A stretch of 64,000 nucleotides of DNA from Pseudomonadota bacterium (GCA_023391335.1 JAEWBG010000083.1:1-64000); one strand, 5' to 3'; counted from the stretch's first letter, positions 25,784-35,811 are shown. Made by a program: numbers and translations. Notes: generated by a model not told the origin, from the sequence alone.

Positions 25784-26527
25784 TCACTCGTCCAGTTTCT
25801 TGTGCAGCTTCACCGGCGCACTGATGCGCTTGCGAAGTTTGATGTTCAGCATCTCCACGATGACCGAGAACGCCATGGCGAAGTAGATGTAGCCCTTCGG
25901 TATATGGAAGCTGAGGCTCTCACCGACGAGTGCCACGCCGATCAAAATCAAGAAAGACAGCGCCAGCATTTTGATCGTGGGGTGCCGGTCGACGAAGTCG
26001 CTGATTGGCCCCGCCAAGAACATCATCACCACGACTGCTGCTATCACCGCTGCGATCATGACCTGCACATGATCGGCCATGCCGACGGCAGTAATCACCG
26101 AGTCGAGCGAGAACACGATGTCGATGATTGCGATTTGCGTGATCACGCCGATGAAGCTGGCGCGTCGCACGGACGCACCGTGCTCCTCTTCCTCGCCTTC
26201 CAAGCTGTGATGGATTTCCAGCGTGCTTTTGGCGAGCAAGAACAAGCCGCCCCCGAACAAAATCAGATCGCGCCCGGATACGCCCCGCCCCGCAATATGG
26301 AACAGCGCCGATGACAGTCCCATTACCCATGTGATGGACAGGAGCAACGCGATACGCGTCAACATTGCGAGCGACAAACCGATCGTTCGTCCGCGTGCTT
26401 GCTGATCCTTGGGCAATCGCCCCACAAGGATCGAAATGAAAATGATGTTGTCGATGCCGAGAACGATCTCGAGCGCCGTCAACGTGATAAAGGCAAGCCA
26501 AACTTCGGGATCGCTGAGGAATTCCAT
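25784..26527 (-). CDS. TerC-family integral membrane protein (YgdQ/YjbE-like)
   Basis: TerC-family proteins are membrane proteins linked to manganese export and metal loading of secreted enzymes. The two diagnostic acidic motifs are present: ALEIVLGIDNIIFIS in helix 1 and DIVFSLDSVITAVGM in the middle. Seven or so membrane segments span 247 aa. It is convergent with the LAB_N gene, 14 bases apart. A second TerC-family gene and secF-secD lie just upstream on the same strand. Confidence 0.93.
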   Translation of the reverse strand: MEFLSDPEVWLAFITLTALEIVLGIDNIIFISILVGRLPKDQQARGRTIGLSLAMLTRIALLLSITWVMGLSSALFHIAGRGVSGRDLILFGGGLFLLAKSTLEIHHSLEGEEEEHGASVRRASFIGVITQIAIIDIVFSLDSVITAVGMADHVQVMIAAVIAAVVVMMFLAGPISDFVDRHPTIKMLALSFLILIGVALVGESLSFHIPKGYIYFAMAFSVIVEMLNIKLRKRISAPVKLHKKLDE

Positions 26528-26550
26528 TGCTTCACTCTACTGCCGAGGAA

Positions 26551-26669
26551 AGAGCAACACACAGATCACAAAAAACAGGAAGAGCACAAAGCAAAAATAG
26601 CAGAAGGTGTTCTTCCTTCCAGCCCATTGTTATTTGTGTTCTCTGTCTATCTGTGTGTTCTTTGTGTTA
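26551..26669. repeat. 9-mer word element A (inverted arms)
   Basis: The left arm (26551-26592) contains ACACACAGA, TCACAAAAA, ACAGGAAGA, GCACAAAG in register. The right arm (26630-26669) contains TTTGTGTTC, TCTGTCTAT, CTGTGTGTT, CTTTGTGTT. The arms are near reverse complements about 40 bases apart. The right arm overlaps the stop codon of the upstream TerC gene. Confidence 0.75.
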
Positions 26670-27632
26670 CGTCCGGCTCTTCTCTTTCTTAGTGACCCAC
26701 AGAGAAGCGACAACGCCAATCACCAAGAACCCCACGATCACCGCAAGCGAGATCAGATGCGGGATCTCATAGTGCAAGTGCAGCATCATCTTCACGCCTA
26801 CGAATGCGAGCACGAAGATCAGGCTGAGCTTGAGATATTTGAACATCATCATCAGCCCGGCGATTGCGAAATAAAGTGATCGCAACCCGAGGATGGCGAA
26901 CGCATTCGACGTGAAGACGATGAAGGGATCCTGAGTCACGGCGAAGATGGCCGGAATGGAATCTACGGCAAACACCACATCCGCCAGATCGACCAGCAGC
27001 AGTGTGACGAACAGCGGGGTTGCGGCGCGCACCCCGTTCTCGAGTGTAAAGAACCGGTCGCCATCCAGGCGCTCGCTCACCGGAAATACCCGCCGCGCAA
27101 TCTTGACCAGAACGCTCTTGCCGGGATCGAATTGCTCTTCTTCGCTCTTGAGCATTCGCGCCGCGGTGAACAACAAGATCGCGCCGAATACATAGAACAT
27201 CCAGTCGAATGTATGAATGAGCACGGCGCCCATGGCAATCATCGCACCACGAAGCAAGATGGCGCCCACGATGCCCCAGAACAACACACGATACTGGAAT
27301 TGCTCGGGGATCTTCATGAAGGAGAAGATCACCGCGATGACGAAGATGTTGTCGACGGAAAGCGACCACTCGAGCAAGTAGCCGCTGACGTACTGAATCG
27401 CTGCCTCGGATCCGTTCGGCATGTCCGGCCCGGTCTGCCATCCGAGCCATTGGTATTCATACACGCCGTAGACCAGGCCTGCGAAAGAAAGCGCCACGAT
27501 GATCCACACGACCGTCCATGCGAGCGCTTGCGGGACGCTCATCGTGCGGGATTCGCGATGCAGAACGCCTAGATCGAGCGCGAGAACGCCAATGAAAATC
27601 GCGAAGAAAACCGCCCAGATCACTAAATTCAT
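26667..27632 (-). CDS. alx: TerC-family membrane protein (Alx-like)
   Basis: This 321-aa paralogue has an N-terminal helix-loop with LALDLGVLHRESR, then EWSLSVDNIFVIAVIF and DLADVVFAVDSIPAIFAV, the two acidic membrane motifs of Alx/TerC. About nine membrane segments are predicted. In E. coli, Alx expression is controlled by a manganese/pH riboswitch; only 70 bases separate this gene from secF and I see no such element. It lies between secF and the other TerC gene. Manganese handling is inferred from the family. Confidence 0.92.
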   Translation of the reverse strand: MNLVIWAVFFAIFIGVLALDLGVLHRESRTMSVPQALAWTVVWIIVALSFAGLVYGVYEYQWLGWQTGPDMPNGSEAAIQYVSGYLLEWSLSVDNIFVIAVIFSFMKIPEQFQYRVLFWGIVGAILLRGAMIAMGAVLIHTFDWMFYVFGAILLFTAARMLKSEEEQFDPGKSVLVKIARRVFPVSERLDGDRFFTLENGVRAATPLFVTLLLVDLADVVFAVDSIPAIFAVTQDPFIVFTSNAFAILGLRSLYFAIAGLMMMFKYLKLSLIFVLAFVGVKMMLHLHYEIPHLISLAVIVGFLVIGVVASLWVTKKEKSRT

Positions 27633-27702
27633 AACGTGGGCGTGAGTGGGCTCATGCGAGAAGGTCGCACGCTCGAGTGGTCGATGAACTTCGGCTTGGG
27701 CC

Positions 27703-28635
27703 TCAAGGCAGTGCGTCGACCTCTTTGTCTTTTTGCTTTTCCATCAGGTCGCGAGCGGAAAGCTTCATTTCCAGCGCCAATGCACCGGCGACATATATCG
27801 ACGAATACGTGCCCACCACGATGCCGATGGTCAGTGCCCATGAGAATCCACGCAGAGTTTCGCCGCCCACCAACAACAATACGACGACGACGAGCAGCGT
27901 CGCGCCGCTGGTGATGATCGTTCGCGACAACGTCTGATTAATCGACGCATCCATGATTTGTTCCGGCGTGGCACGCCGCATGGAATGAAAGTTCTCGCGA
28001 ACCCGGTCGAACACGACGACGGTATCGTTCAACGAATAACCGATGACGGCGAGAATCGCAGCGAGACCCGCCAGGTCGAACGGAATCTGCGTGACTGCGA
28101 AGAACCCGAGAATCAACATGGGATCGTGCAATGTCGCAATGACGGCACTCAAGGCCAATTTCCATTGGAACCGGGCCCAGGTGTAGAACCCGATCAACAC
28201 GAAAGTAAACAAGACGGCCATGCCGCCCTGGTTGGTAAGCTCGCTACCGACCTGCGGACCCACAACTTCCGCGCGCCGCAACTCGACGTTCTGGTCGACA
28301 GTGCGCAATGCCTCTTGAACCTTGACGCTCACTGCGTTGACGTCTTGTTTCTCCTGCGGCAGCAAACGAATCATCACGCTGCGCTGATCGTCGAGCGTTT
28401 GCACTTGGGTGTCGTGATAGCCGGCCTGAACGAGTGCAGCACGCGTACGTTCCACGTTCGCGACTTTCGGAAAACTGAACTCGAGTACGACGCCGCCGGT
28501 GAAATCGATACCGAAGTTCAGGCCATGCCAGAACAACAGCACGATCGAGCCGATGATGGCCGCCGCGGACACGCCGTACCACATACGGCGCGTATGCATG
28601 AACGGATAGGTGGTGACCTTGTGGAAGAACTCCAT
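27703..28635 (-). CDS. secF: protein translocase subunit SecF
   Basis: SecF with SecD uses the proton gradient to drive late protein export. The start at ATG 28635 gives 310 aa. The N-terminal helix is followed by the GLNFGIDFTGG motif, a periplasmic domain, and the helix bundle containing GYSLNDTVVVFDRVREN and TSGATLLVVVVLLLVGGE. It follows secD by eight bases. Confidence 0.97.
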   Translation of the reverse strand: MEFFHKVTTYPFMHTRRMWYGVSAAAIIGSIVLLFWHGLNFGIDFTGGVVLEFSFPKVANVERTRAALVQAGYHDTQVQTLDDQRSVMIRLLPQEKQDVNAVSVKVQEALRTVDQNVELRRAEVVGPQVGSELTNQGGMAVLFTFVLIGFYTWARFQWKLALSAVIATLHDPMLILGFFAVTQIPFDLAGLAAILAVIGYSLNDTVVVFDRVRENFHSMRRATPEQIMDASINQTLSRTIITSGATLLVVVVLLLVGGETLRGFSWALTIGIVVGTYSSIYVAGALALEMKLSARDLMEKQKDKEVDALP

Positions 28636-28643
28636 GGCGCTCT

Positions 28644-30506
28644 CTAAATTGGCAGGCTTTCGAGTCGGCGACGGCGGCCCCAAATCGCGTGCACGAGCGC
28701 ACGGCTGCCGACGACTGAAGTGAATAGTGAGGTCAGAATACCGAGCGTCATGACCTCGGCGAAGCTGCGGATCGTGCCGCTACCGAAAGCGAATAGCACG
28801 ACGCCCGCAATGAGCGTCGTGACGTTCGAGTCGGCGATGGTCGCGAATGCTTTCTCGAAGCCGGCATTGATCGCCGCAAGGGGCGAATTCCCCGCGCGCA
28901 ATTCTTCGCGGATGCGCTCGTAGATCAAAATGTTTGCGTCGACGGCGATACCAAGGTGGAACACGACTGCCGCGATGCCGGGAAGCGACAGCGAGATCTG
29001 CAGCATGGAGAGCAGACCGACCGTGAGAACCAGGTTCGCCAATAGAACGGCGTTCGCGATCCAACCGAAGCCGCGGTAGTAAATGGCCATGAACACGAAC
29101 GTGAGGACCAGACCGATAACCATGGCACGAATACCGCGATCGATGTTGTCCTGACCCAAGCTCGGACCGACGGAACGCTGCTCCACGATCGTCTGCGGAG
29201 CAGCCAGTGCACCGGATCGCAGCAATAAGGCCAATTCGCGCGCTTCGGTCGCTTGCAATCCAGTGATCCGGAAACGCGAGGACAAGACGCTTTGGATCGT
29301 CGCGGCGTTGATGACCTTTTCTTCATTACACACGTCGCCGACCCGGGTGCCTTCGCACCGCTCGCCGGCCTGCGTATTGAGATGCTTGCTTTCCAGATAG
29401 ACCACAGCCATGCGACGCCCGACGTTCTCGCGCGTGACGCGGAGCATTTCCTGACCGCCGCGCGCATCGAGCGTCACCGAGACTTCCGGCTCGCCCTGAG
29501 AGAAGTTCGCCTGTGCATCGGTGAGCTGTTCGCCCGTTGCAATCACATCGCGCTTGAGCAGGATCGGACGGCCATCGCTCATCTTGTAGAGCTTCGATCC
29601 GATCGGAATGCGCTTGGTCGCTTGTGCCGCATACGGATCGTTGTTCTCATCGACGAGACGGAATTCCACCGTCGCAGTTGCACCCAGCACGCGGATTGCC
29701 TCGTTCGGATCTTTCACACCCGGCAATTGCACGCCGATGCGCTTGATGGCTTGGCGCGCGATGATTGGCTCGGAGACACCGAGTTCATCGACGCGGTTAC
29801 GCAAGGTCGTGATGTTCTGCTGCACCGCCTGGTCTTGGCGACGCTTGATCTCCGCCGGACTCATTCGGATGTCGATGTTGGCGCCCTCGCCGGCGGTCTC
29901 CGAGGTAAGCAGCAGCGATCCGTCCGGCGACTTCAGTGCATCCATGGCGCGCGACAGATCGCTGCCGTTGCGCAACGCCACCCGCACGACGCCGTTTTGG
30001 GTTGTTACATTGTTGTAAGGAATGCGCTTGTCGCGAAGCACGGTGCGAGCGTCGCGCTCGATGCGTTCCAGCGCCTGTTGGACCGCGGCATCGATATCGA
30101 CCTCATAAACGAAGTTCACACCGCCACGCAAATCCAGGCCCAAGCTCATCGGTTTGAGTCCGATCTTCCGAATAAATGCGGGCGTGCGCGGTACGTCCGC
30201 TAGCGCGACAAGATATTGGCCATCGCCTTTTTGATTGATGACTTCATGCGCTGCGATCTGTTGCTGGTCGGTTTCGAAGCGCAGCACCAAGCGGTCATTG
30301 TCGAGATAGGAGGCTTCGACTGGAATGTTCGCATCCTGCATCAGCTTGAGCACGCTCTGCCGTGCCGGTTCATCCATCGCCTGTCGATCGTTGCGCGTGA
30401 GCTGCAACGCCGGTGCCTGACCAAACAGATTGGGAATGAAGAAGATGATGCCGACCACCAGGACAATGATGACCAGCCAATACTTCCATTTCGGGAACTG
30501 ATACAT
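28644..30506 (-). CDS. secD: protein translocase subunit SecD
   Basis: SecD has one N-terminal helix, a large periplasmic P1 domain (from GLDLRGGVNFVYEVD) and an RND-type bundle of five helices. The bundle includes GIAVDANILIYERIREELRAG, which holds the conserved membrane aspartate. Length 620 aa is normal for proteobacteria. yajC lies 43 bases upstream and secF eight bases downstream, the standard yajC-secD-secF order. Confidence 0.98.
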   Translation of the reverse strand: MYQFPKWKYWLVIIVLVVGIIFFIPNLFGQAPALQLTRNDRQAMDEPARQSVLKLMQDANIPVEASYLDNDRLVLRFETDQQQIAAHEVINQKGDGQYLVALADVPRTPAFIRKIGLKPMSLGLDLRGGVNFVYEVDIDAAVQQALERIERDARTVLRDKRIPYNNVTTQNGVVRVALRNGSDLSRAMDALKSPDGSLLLTSETAGEGANIDIRMSPAEIKRRQDQAVQQNITTLRNRVDELGVSEPIIARQAIKRIGVQLPGVKDPNEAIRVLGATATVEFRLVDENNDPYAAQATKRIPIGSKLYKMSDGRPILLKRDVIATGEQLTDAQANFSQGEPEVSVTLDARGGQEMLRVTRENVGRRMAVVYLESKHLNTQAGERCEGTRVGDVCNEEKVINAATIQSVLSSRFRITGLQATEARELALLLRSGALAAPQTIVEQRSVGPSLGQDNIDRGIRAMVIGLVLTFVFMAIYYRGFGWIANAVLLANLVLTVGLLSMLQISLSLPGIAAVVFHLGIAVDANILIYERIREELRAGNSPLAAINAGFEKAFATIADSNVTTLIAGVVLFAFGSGTIRSFAEVMTLGILTSLFTSVVGSRALVHAIWGRRRRLESLPI

Positions 30507-30549
30507 GAACGATCTCAGCTATCCGGCGCACGGGCGCCGAATCAAAGTG

Positions 30550-30882
30550 TCAGGCGTTCTTGAGGGTGCCTTTCGGGAGGATTTGCGACACGGTGTGCCG
30601 CTGAACCTTGACGTTGACGCCGTCGGCAATTTCAACCGTCAAGAATTGTTCACTCACTTCGGTGACCTTCCCGAGGATGCCGCCGCTGGTGACGATCTCG
30701 GCTCCAGCTTCGATTGCGGCGACCATGTTGCGATGTTCTTTCGCCCGCTTACTCTGCGGACGAATCAACAGAAAATAGAACACCACGATCATGATGATCG
30801 GCAGCGCCATTCCGGTCAGTACGCTTTGCGGCCCGGAAGGTGTCTGGGCCTGCGCCGCAGCGGTGGAAATCAGCCAATCCAT
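30550..30882 (-). CDS. yajC: Sec translocon accessory subunit YajC
   Basis: YajC is a single-pass protein bound to SecDF. ATG 30882 gives 110 aa, with GAGG about ten bases upstream. A membrane segment at about 25-42 ends in the family motif FYFLLIRPQSKR. The cytoplasmic domain continues with GAEIVTSGGILGKV. The longer frame to 31023 has no family resemblance before this methionine. Confidence 0.97.
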   Translation of the reverse strand: MDWLISTAAAQAQTPSGPQSVLTGMALPIIMIVVFYFLLIRPQSKRAKEHRNMVAAIEAGAEIVTSGGILGKVTEVSEQFLTVEIADGVNVKVQRHTVSQILPKGTLKNA

Positions 30883-31086
30883 TTCGTTACGCCCCTCAAA
30901 GTGAGCCTCAACAGAGGTGTTTTGGTCGGTTCGCCCGCCGGGGGGCGAAAAAGAGCGGCGCATTATACACAGGACCTGCCCGGGCATTAGCCGGCTGGAA
31001 ACTTCCGCGAGGCGCCCCTGCAACGCGCGTCTCGTGCCCCATTCCGCCTTACACTGCGGACTCCTCGAATCCTGCTCGGAACGAAT

Positions 31087-32412
31087 ATGCCTTCGACGGA
31101 AGTGCTCATCATTCTGTTATTGATGCTGCTGAACGGCTTCTTCGCCTTGTCGGAGATGGCGCTGGTGTCGGCCAAGCGATCGCGCCTGCAGACCGCTGCA
31201 GAACAAGGCCGCGCGGGCGCTCGCTCGGCCCTCGCACTCATTGAAGATCCCACCACTCTGCTCTCGGCGATTCAGATCGGGATCACGTTCGTCAGCATGT
31301 TCACCGGTGTGTATAGCGGCGCCACGCTCGCCGAGCCGTTGGGAAGAACGCTACTGCAATATGGCGTGACGGAACGCTACGCCGAGAATATCGCCACTGG
31401 ACTGGTGGTCTTTGCAGTGACATTCGTCACGTTGATCGTGGGTGAGTTGATCCCCAAGCGTGTGGCGCTCCTGCACGCGGACACACTCGCGATTCATGTC
31501 GCACCGTTCATGCGCTGGTTCGCCAAAGCGATGGCACCGTTCGTGTGGCTGCTGCGTAAGTCCGTCAATGCGTTTCTGAAACTCATACCTGTATCGGCTG
31601 CACCTCAAGGTGCCGTCACCGAAGACGATGTACGGGCACTCGTCGCCGAAGGCACGCGCGCCGGTGTGTTTCTCGCCTCGGAGCGTCGTTTGCTCGAGGG
31701 CGTGCTCGCGCTCGCGGATCGGAAGGTCGGCTCGATCATGATTCCGCGCCAAGACGTCATTTGGCTCGACATCGATGAGCCGATCCAGGTGCTTTGGCAG
31801 CAGGCTAAGGCCAGCGGGCACGCGCGCTTTCTCGTCGCCCGCGAAAAATTCGACAACTTGCTGGGCGTGATCACATTGGCGGATTTGAGTGAGGCCGTGC
31901 ACCGCGGCAAGCTCGAAGCAAGCAAGGATCTGATTCCGCCATTGCACATTCCGGATTCGATTTCAGTGCTGCAATTGCTCGATCAGTTTCAGCGCTCGAG
32001 CACTCATCTTGCTGTAGTCACGGATGAGTACGGCGAAATCGAAGGCATCACCACGCCGATCGATATCTTGAAAGCGATCGCAGGAGAGCTGCCCGAGCTC
32101 GGCAGTCGCGAGCGACCCGAAGCAATCCAGCGCGCGGATGGATCGTGGCTGATCGATGGCCATCTGCCCATCGAGGAATTGCAGCGGCGTCTGAGCCGCC
32201 GCGACATGGTCGGTAAGGGCTACCACACCGTTGCGGGATTCGTATTGGCGCGGCTCGGCCGGATTCCGAAAGCGGGCGATACGCTAACGTGGCGAGATGT
32301 GCGGATCGAAATCGTCGACATGGACGGCGTGCGCATCGACAAGATTCTGCTCGGCAAAGTCGATCCCCACGCCAAGAAGGCTCGGCGTACGACCGATCAC
32401 GCGGACGAGTAA
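31087..32412 (+). CDS. HlyC/CorC-type (CNNM) membrane protein with CBS domains
   Basis: This 441-aa protein has an N-terminal DUF21/CNNM domain of three to four helices with the start MLLNGFFALSEMALVSAKR. A pair of CBS domains spans about 210-330 (MIPRQDVIWLD, VVTDEYGEIEGITTPIDIL). A C-terminal CorC_HlyC domain follows (ADGSWLIDGHLPIEELQRRL). The family is linked to magnesium/cobalt efflux or membrane damage tolerance; true hemolysin activity is not implied. It diverges from yajC. Confidence 0.93.
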   Translation: MPSTEVLIILLLMLLNGFFALSEMALVSAKRSRLQTAAEQGRAGARSALALIEDPTTLLSAIQIGITFVSMFTGVYSGATLAEPLGRTLLQYGVTERYAENIATGLVVFAVTFVTLIVGELIPKRVALLHADTLAIHVAPFMRWFAKAMAPFVWLLRKSVNAFLKLIPVSAAPQGAVTEDDVRALVAEGTRAGVFLASERRLLEGVLALADRKVGSIMIPRQDVIWLDIDEPIQVLWQQAKASGHARFLVAREKFDNLLGVITLADLSEAVHRGKLEASKDLIPPLHIPDSISVLQLLDQFQRSSTHLAVVTDEYGEIEGITTPIDILKAIAGELPELGSRERPEAIQRADGSWLIDGHLPIEELQRRLSRRDMVGKGYHTVAGFVLARLGRIPKAGDTLTWRDVRIEIVDMDGVRIDKILLGKVDPHAKKARRTTDHADE

Positions 32413-32434
32413 TCGGCGTCGGACTCAGGATTGC

Positions 32435-33517
32435 TTAGGCGTCGCGTCTAGTGACTTCGGCCACAGGACGATGCTCCTCTAGCCATTCGCGCCAAATTGC
32501 CAAGGAAACTGCGAGTAGCACGGGCCCGATGAAGAGCCCGACTAGACCGAACGCCAGCACGCCGCCGAGCACACCGAACACGACCAGCAAAAACGGCATA
32601 CGGGTGGCGTTCGAAATGACCATGGGCCGCACGATGTTGTCGACCCAGCTCACGACGATCATGCCCCACAGCGCAAGCCCGATGCCGGTCCAAAAATTGC
32701 CGGTGACCAAGTTCCAGATTGAGAGACTTCCCCAGACCAACGGTGCGCCAAACGGGATGAATGCAACCAAGACTGTTAACGCACCGAGCAACGCGGGCGC
32801 TTCGACTCGGAACAACCAGTAGCCGATGCCCGCCACCAAACCTTGCGCGAGCGCGCCGAGAATCAACGCATACACGACGGCCTGCGTTGTATTACCGACG
32901 GACTCGATGTAGTTGCGCACGCGCGGTCCGAGAATCCCTTCGAGCACAGCACGCGTTTCGTTGACCAAGCGCGGTCCGTCGCGCAGCAAGAAGAACATCG
33001 ATAGCACGGCGAAAAACATCTTCGCAACGTTGCGACCGACGCCGCCAATAACGCGCGTCACCTCGACGGACGACTGTTCCATGGTGAGTACCAGTTGCTC
33101 GCTCATCGCCTTTGGATTCTGCGAAAGCCGCGCAAGCCAATCCTGAGCCCACGAACCAATCCAAGGCAGTTCTCGCAAGCGCTCCGGCAAGACGGGTTTG
33201 GATGCGAGGAACGCCTGCACGTGCCCGTAGGCAGCACCCGCCTCTTCGCGAAGCAACACGACGAGCCAAATGACGGGAATGACGATCACCAAGCTCACGA
33301 ATGCCGTCGTCAAACCGGACGCCAGCACGGTGCGATTGCGGGTCGCTTGCAGGATTCGGATATGCGCCGGCCAACTCACGTAGGCCAAGATCGCGCCCCA
33401 GATCAGGGGGACCACGAAGGGCTGAACCACCGAAAATGTGAGCAGCAAGATGCCGAGGATGAGACCGGCAACGAGCAAACGACGAAACCAAGGCGCAGTA
33501 GGTAAGTCAGCGAGCAT
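32435..33517 (-). CDS. AI-2E family transporter (UPF0118)
   Basis: The protein has 360 aa and about eight membrane segments with the central extended periplasmic helix region. Family features include PLIWGAILAYVSWP near the N-terminus and FIPFGAPLVWG with NIVRPMVISNATRMPFLLV in the C-terminal half. Members have been proposed as exporters of autoinducer-2 or as sodium/proton antiporters; the substrate is unknown here. ATG 33517 is preferred over a GTG at 33535 because of an AAGAG upstream. It is convergent with the CorC-type gene. Confidence 0.88.
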   Translation of the reverse strand: MLADLPTAPWFRRLLVAGLILGILLLTFSVVQPFVVPLIWGAILAYVSWPAHIRILQATRNRTVLASGLTTAFVSLVIVIPVIWLVVLLREEAGAAYGHVQAFLASKPVLPERLRELPWIGSWAQDWLARLSQNPKAMSEQLVLTMEQSSVEVTRVIGGVGRNVAKMFFAVLSMFFLLRDGPRLVNETRAVLEGILGPRVRNYIESVGNTTQAVVYALILGALAQGLVAGIGYWLFRVEAPALLGALTVLVAFIPFGAPLVWGSLSIWNLVTGNFWTGIGLALWGMIVVSWVDNIVRPMVISNATRMPFLLVVFGVLGGVLAFGLVGLFIGPVLLAVSLAIWREWLEEHRPVAEVTRRDA

Positions 33518-33549
33518 GCAAATCGCTCTTGGCACTCATGACGAGCGGA

Positions 33550-34671
33550 TCACAGTTCGGAAGCCTTGGTACGCCGCGCGTAGAAGTCCGCTGCGAATTC
33601 ATCGAATCGATGGCTTTCGATCGCGCTGCGCACCGAACGCATCAAGGTGAGGTAGTAGTGCAAATTATGAATGGTGCCGAGCCGGGCAGCCAGAATTTCG
33701 CCGCACTTATCTAAATGCCTGAGGTAGGAGCGCGAATAGTTGCGGCAGGTATAGCAGTCGCAGTGCTCATCGATGGGCTTCGTATCCATCTCGTATTGCG
33801 AGTTGCGAATTCTCACGACGCCAGACGTCGTGAAGTAATGCCCATTGCGTGCATTGCGGGTAGGCATCACGCAGTCGAACATGTCGATGCCGCGGCGGAC
33901 CGATTCGACCAAATCCTCCGGCGTACCCACACCCATCAAGTATCTTGGTCGGTTGGTTGGCATGTGCGGCTCGATTTCATCCAGCACCGCTTCGCGTTGA
34001 TCTTTCGGTTCGCCAACGGCCAAGCCACCCAGGGCGTAACCGTCAAAGCCAATCTCAGCCAGACCCGCCAAGGACTCCAAGCGCAACGGCGTATACATCC
34101 CGCCTTGCACGATCCCAAACAGCGCGTGTGGATTCTCGAGGCGATCGAATTCTTGGCGGCTGCGGCGCGCCCAGCGCAAAGACAGCTGCATCGACGCGCG
34201 TGCTTGATCGATGGTCGCCGGATACGGAGTGCATTCATCGAAAATCATCACGATGTCGGCATCGAGGTCGCGTTGCACCTGCATGGATCGCTCAGGAGTA
34301 AGCAACACCAGATCGCCATTCACCGGAGACCGAAAGCTCGCACCCTCCTCCGTGATCTTGCGCATCTCCGCGAGACTGAACACCTGGAAGCCGCCCGAGT
34401 CGGTGAGAATCGGACCTTCCCAGTGCATGAACCCATGAAGTCCGCCGTGCGCACGAATTACGTCCATGCCGGGCCGCAGCATCAAATGAAACGTATTACC
34501 CAGAATGATCTGCGCGCCCGAACTCGTGAGTTCTTCGGGCGTCATCGCCTTCACCGTGCCGTAGGTTCCGACGGGCATGAATGCCGGCGTTTCGACAACA
34601 CCGCGCGCAAACGTCATCCGACCGCGTCGTGCGCGATCGTGGGTGGTTAACAAATCGAATTGAAGCGCCAT
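33550..34671 (-). CDS. tgt: tRNA-guanine transglycosylase
   Basis: Tgt exchanges G34 for preQ1 in tRNAs with GUN anticodons. Motifs: ILTDSGGFQVFSL, VMIFDECTPYP, the nucleophile region FDCVMPTRNARNGHYFT (catalytic Asp), and the zinc site CDCYTCRNYSRSYLRHL. Length 373 aa is normal. It follows queA by two bases. Confidence 0.98.
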   Translation of the reverse strand: MALQFDLLTTHDRARRGRMTFARGVVETPAFMPVGTYGTVKAMTPEELTSSGAQIILGNTFHLMLRPGMDVIRAHGGLHGFMHWEGPILTDSGGFQVFSLAEMRKITEEGASFRSPVNGDLVLLTPERSMQVQRDLDADIVMIFDECTPYPATIDQARASMQLSLRWARRSRQEFDRLENPHALFGIVQGGMYTPLRLESLAGLAEIGFDGYALGGLAVGEPKDQREAVLDEIEPHMPTNRPRYLMGVGTPEDLVESVRRGIDMFDCVMPTRNARNGHYFTTSGVVRIRNSQYEMDTKPIDEHCDCYTCRNYSRSYLRHLDKCGEILAARLGTIHNLHYYLTLMRSVRSAIESHRFDEFAADFYARRTKASEL

Positions 34672-34673
34672 AT

Positions 34674-35699
34674 TTAATGATCAGTGCGGGCGCGCTCTAG
34701 AAACATCGCATCGCCATAGCTGAAAAACCGGTATCCGGACGCAACGGCGTGTGCGTACGCGTTCATGACGGGTTCGTAGCCGCCGAACGCACACACAAGC
34801 ATCAGCAACGTCGATTCGGGGAGATGAAAATTCGTAAGTAATGCGTCAATGACGTTGAACTGATATCCAGGCCGGATGAATAAACGCGTTTCACCATCGA
34901 AGGGTTGGATTGCACCGGATTGCGCTGCCGACTCCAAACTGCGCACGACTGTCGTTCCGACCGCAACGATGCGACCGCCACGCGCTTTAGTCTCGCGAAT
35001 GGCTCGACATGCGGACTCATCGACGATCACTCGCTCCGAATGCATTCGATGTTGATTCAAGTCGTCGACACGAATGTTCTGGAACGTGCCCGCGCCGACA
35101 TGAAGGGTCACGTGAGCGAGATTCACGCCGAGTTCGCGGCAGCGCTGCAAGGTGCGCTCATCGAAATGCAGTCCGGCTGTGGGTGCAGCGACGGCGCCTG
35201 GCGTCCGCGCATAGACCGTCTGATATCGCGAGCGGTCTTCATCTTCTGATTGCCGTTCGATGTACGGCGGCAAGGGCATCGCGCCGTGCTGTTCGAAATA
35301 GTCGAGCGGATCCGCCGTGAGTTCGAGTTCGAACAGATCTTCGTGACGCCCAATGAAATGTGCTTGGACATTGCCGGGCAGTTCGATCGGAATTCCGGAT
35401 CGCAACGGCTTGCTCGCGTGCACGTGCGCAAGAATGCGGCGATCCTGAAGCACACGCTCGAGCAAAATCTCAACTTGACCGCCCGTAGGTTTGGTACCGA
35501 TGACGCGCGCGGGAATCACGCGCGTGTCGTTGAATACGAGCAAGTCGTCCCTCTGCAGCAAGGACGGGAAATCAGCAAAGCGCAAATCCTCGAGGGCGTT
35601 CTCTGACAGGTGCAACAACCGGCTGCCGCTGCGCTCCGGCGTGGGCCGCTGCGCAATCAGTGCTTCAGGCAGGTCGTAATGGAAATCGCTGCGTTTCAT
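34674..35699 (-). CDS. queA: S-adenosylmethionine:tRNA ribosyltransferase-isomerase
   Basis: QueA converts preQ1-tRNA to epoxyqueuosine-tRNA using the ribosyl part of SAM. FHYDLPEALIAQRP, LLVFNDTRVIPARV, PTAGLHFDERTLQ, VTLHVGAGTFQ and TNFHLPESTLLMLVCAFGG are all family signatures. Length is 341 aa. It is the first gene of queA-tgt on the minus strand. Confidence 0.98.
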   Translation of the reverse strand: MKRSDFHYDLPEALIAQRPTPERSGSRLLHLSENALEDLRFADFPSLLQRDDLLVFNDTRVIPARVIGTKPTGGQVEILLERVLQDRRILAHVHASKPLRSGIPIELPGNVQAHFIGRHEDLFELELTADPLDYFEQHGAMPLPPYIERQSEDEDRSRYQTVYARTPGAVAAPTAGLHFDERTLQRCRELGVNLAHVTLHVGAGTFQNIRVDDLNQHRMHSERVIVDESACRAIRETKARGGRIVAVGTTVVRSLESAAQSGAIQPFDGETRLFIRPGYQFNVIDALLTNFHLPESTLLMLVCAFGGYEPVMNAYAHAVASGYRFFSYGDAMFLERARTDH

Positions 35700-35811
35700 C
35701 GGGCGCGCACGGTATCACCGTGACGCCCCGGACGAAATGATCGTGACGACTGGAACGCAGAATTCGTTGGCAACGGCCGTGTACTTAAGTGGAAATGTCT
35801 TCGACACCGAA

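Noticed and set aside
27633..27702. Possible yybP-ykoY manganese riboswitch before the alx-like gene
   Set aside because: Only 70 bases separate it from secF and no two-helix junction pattern could be found.
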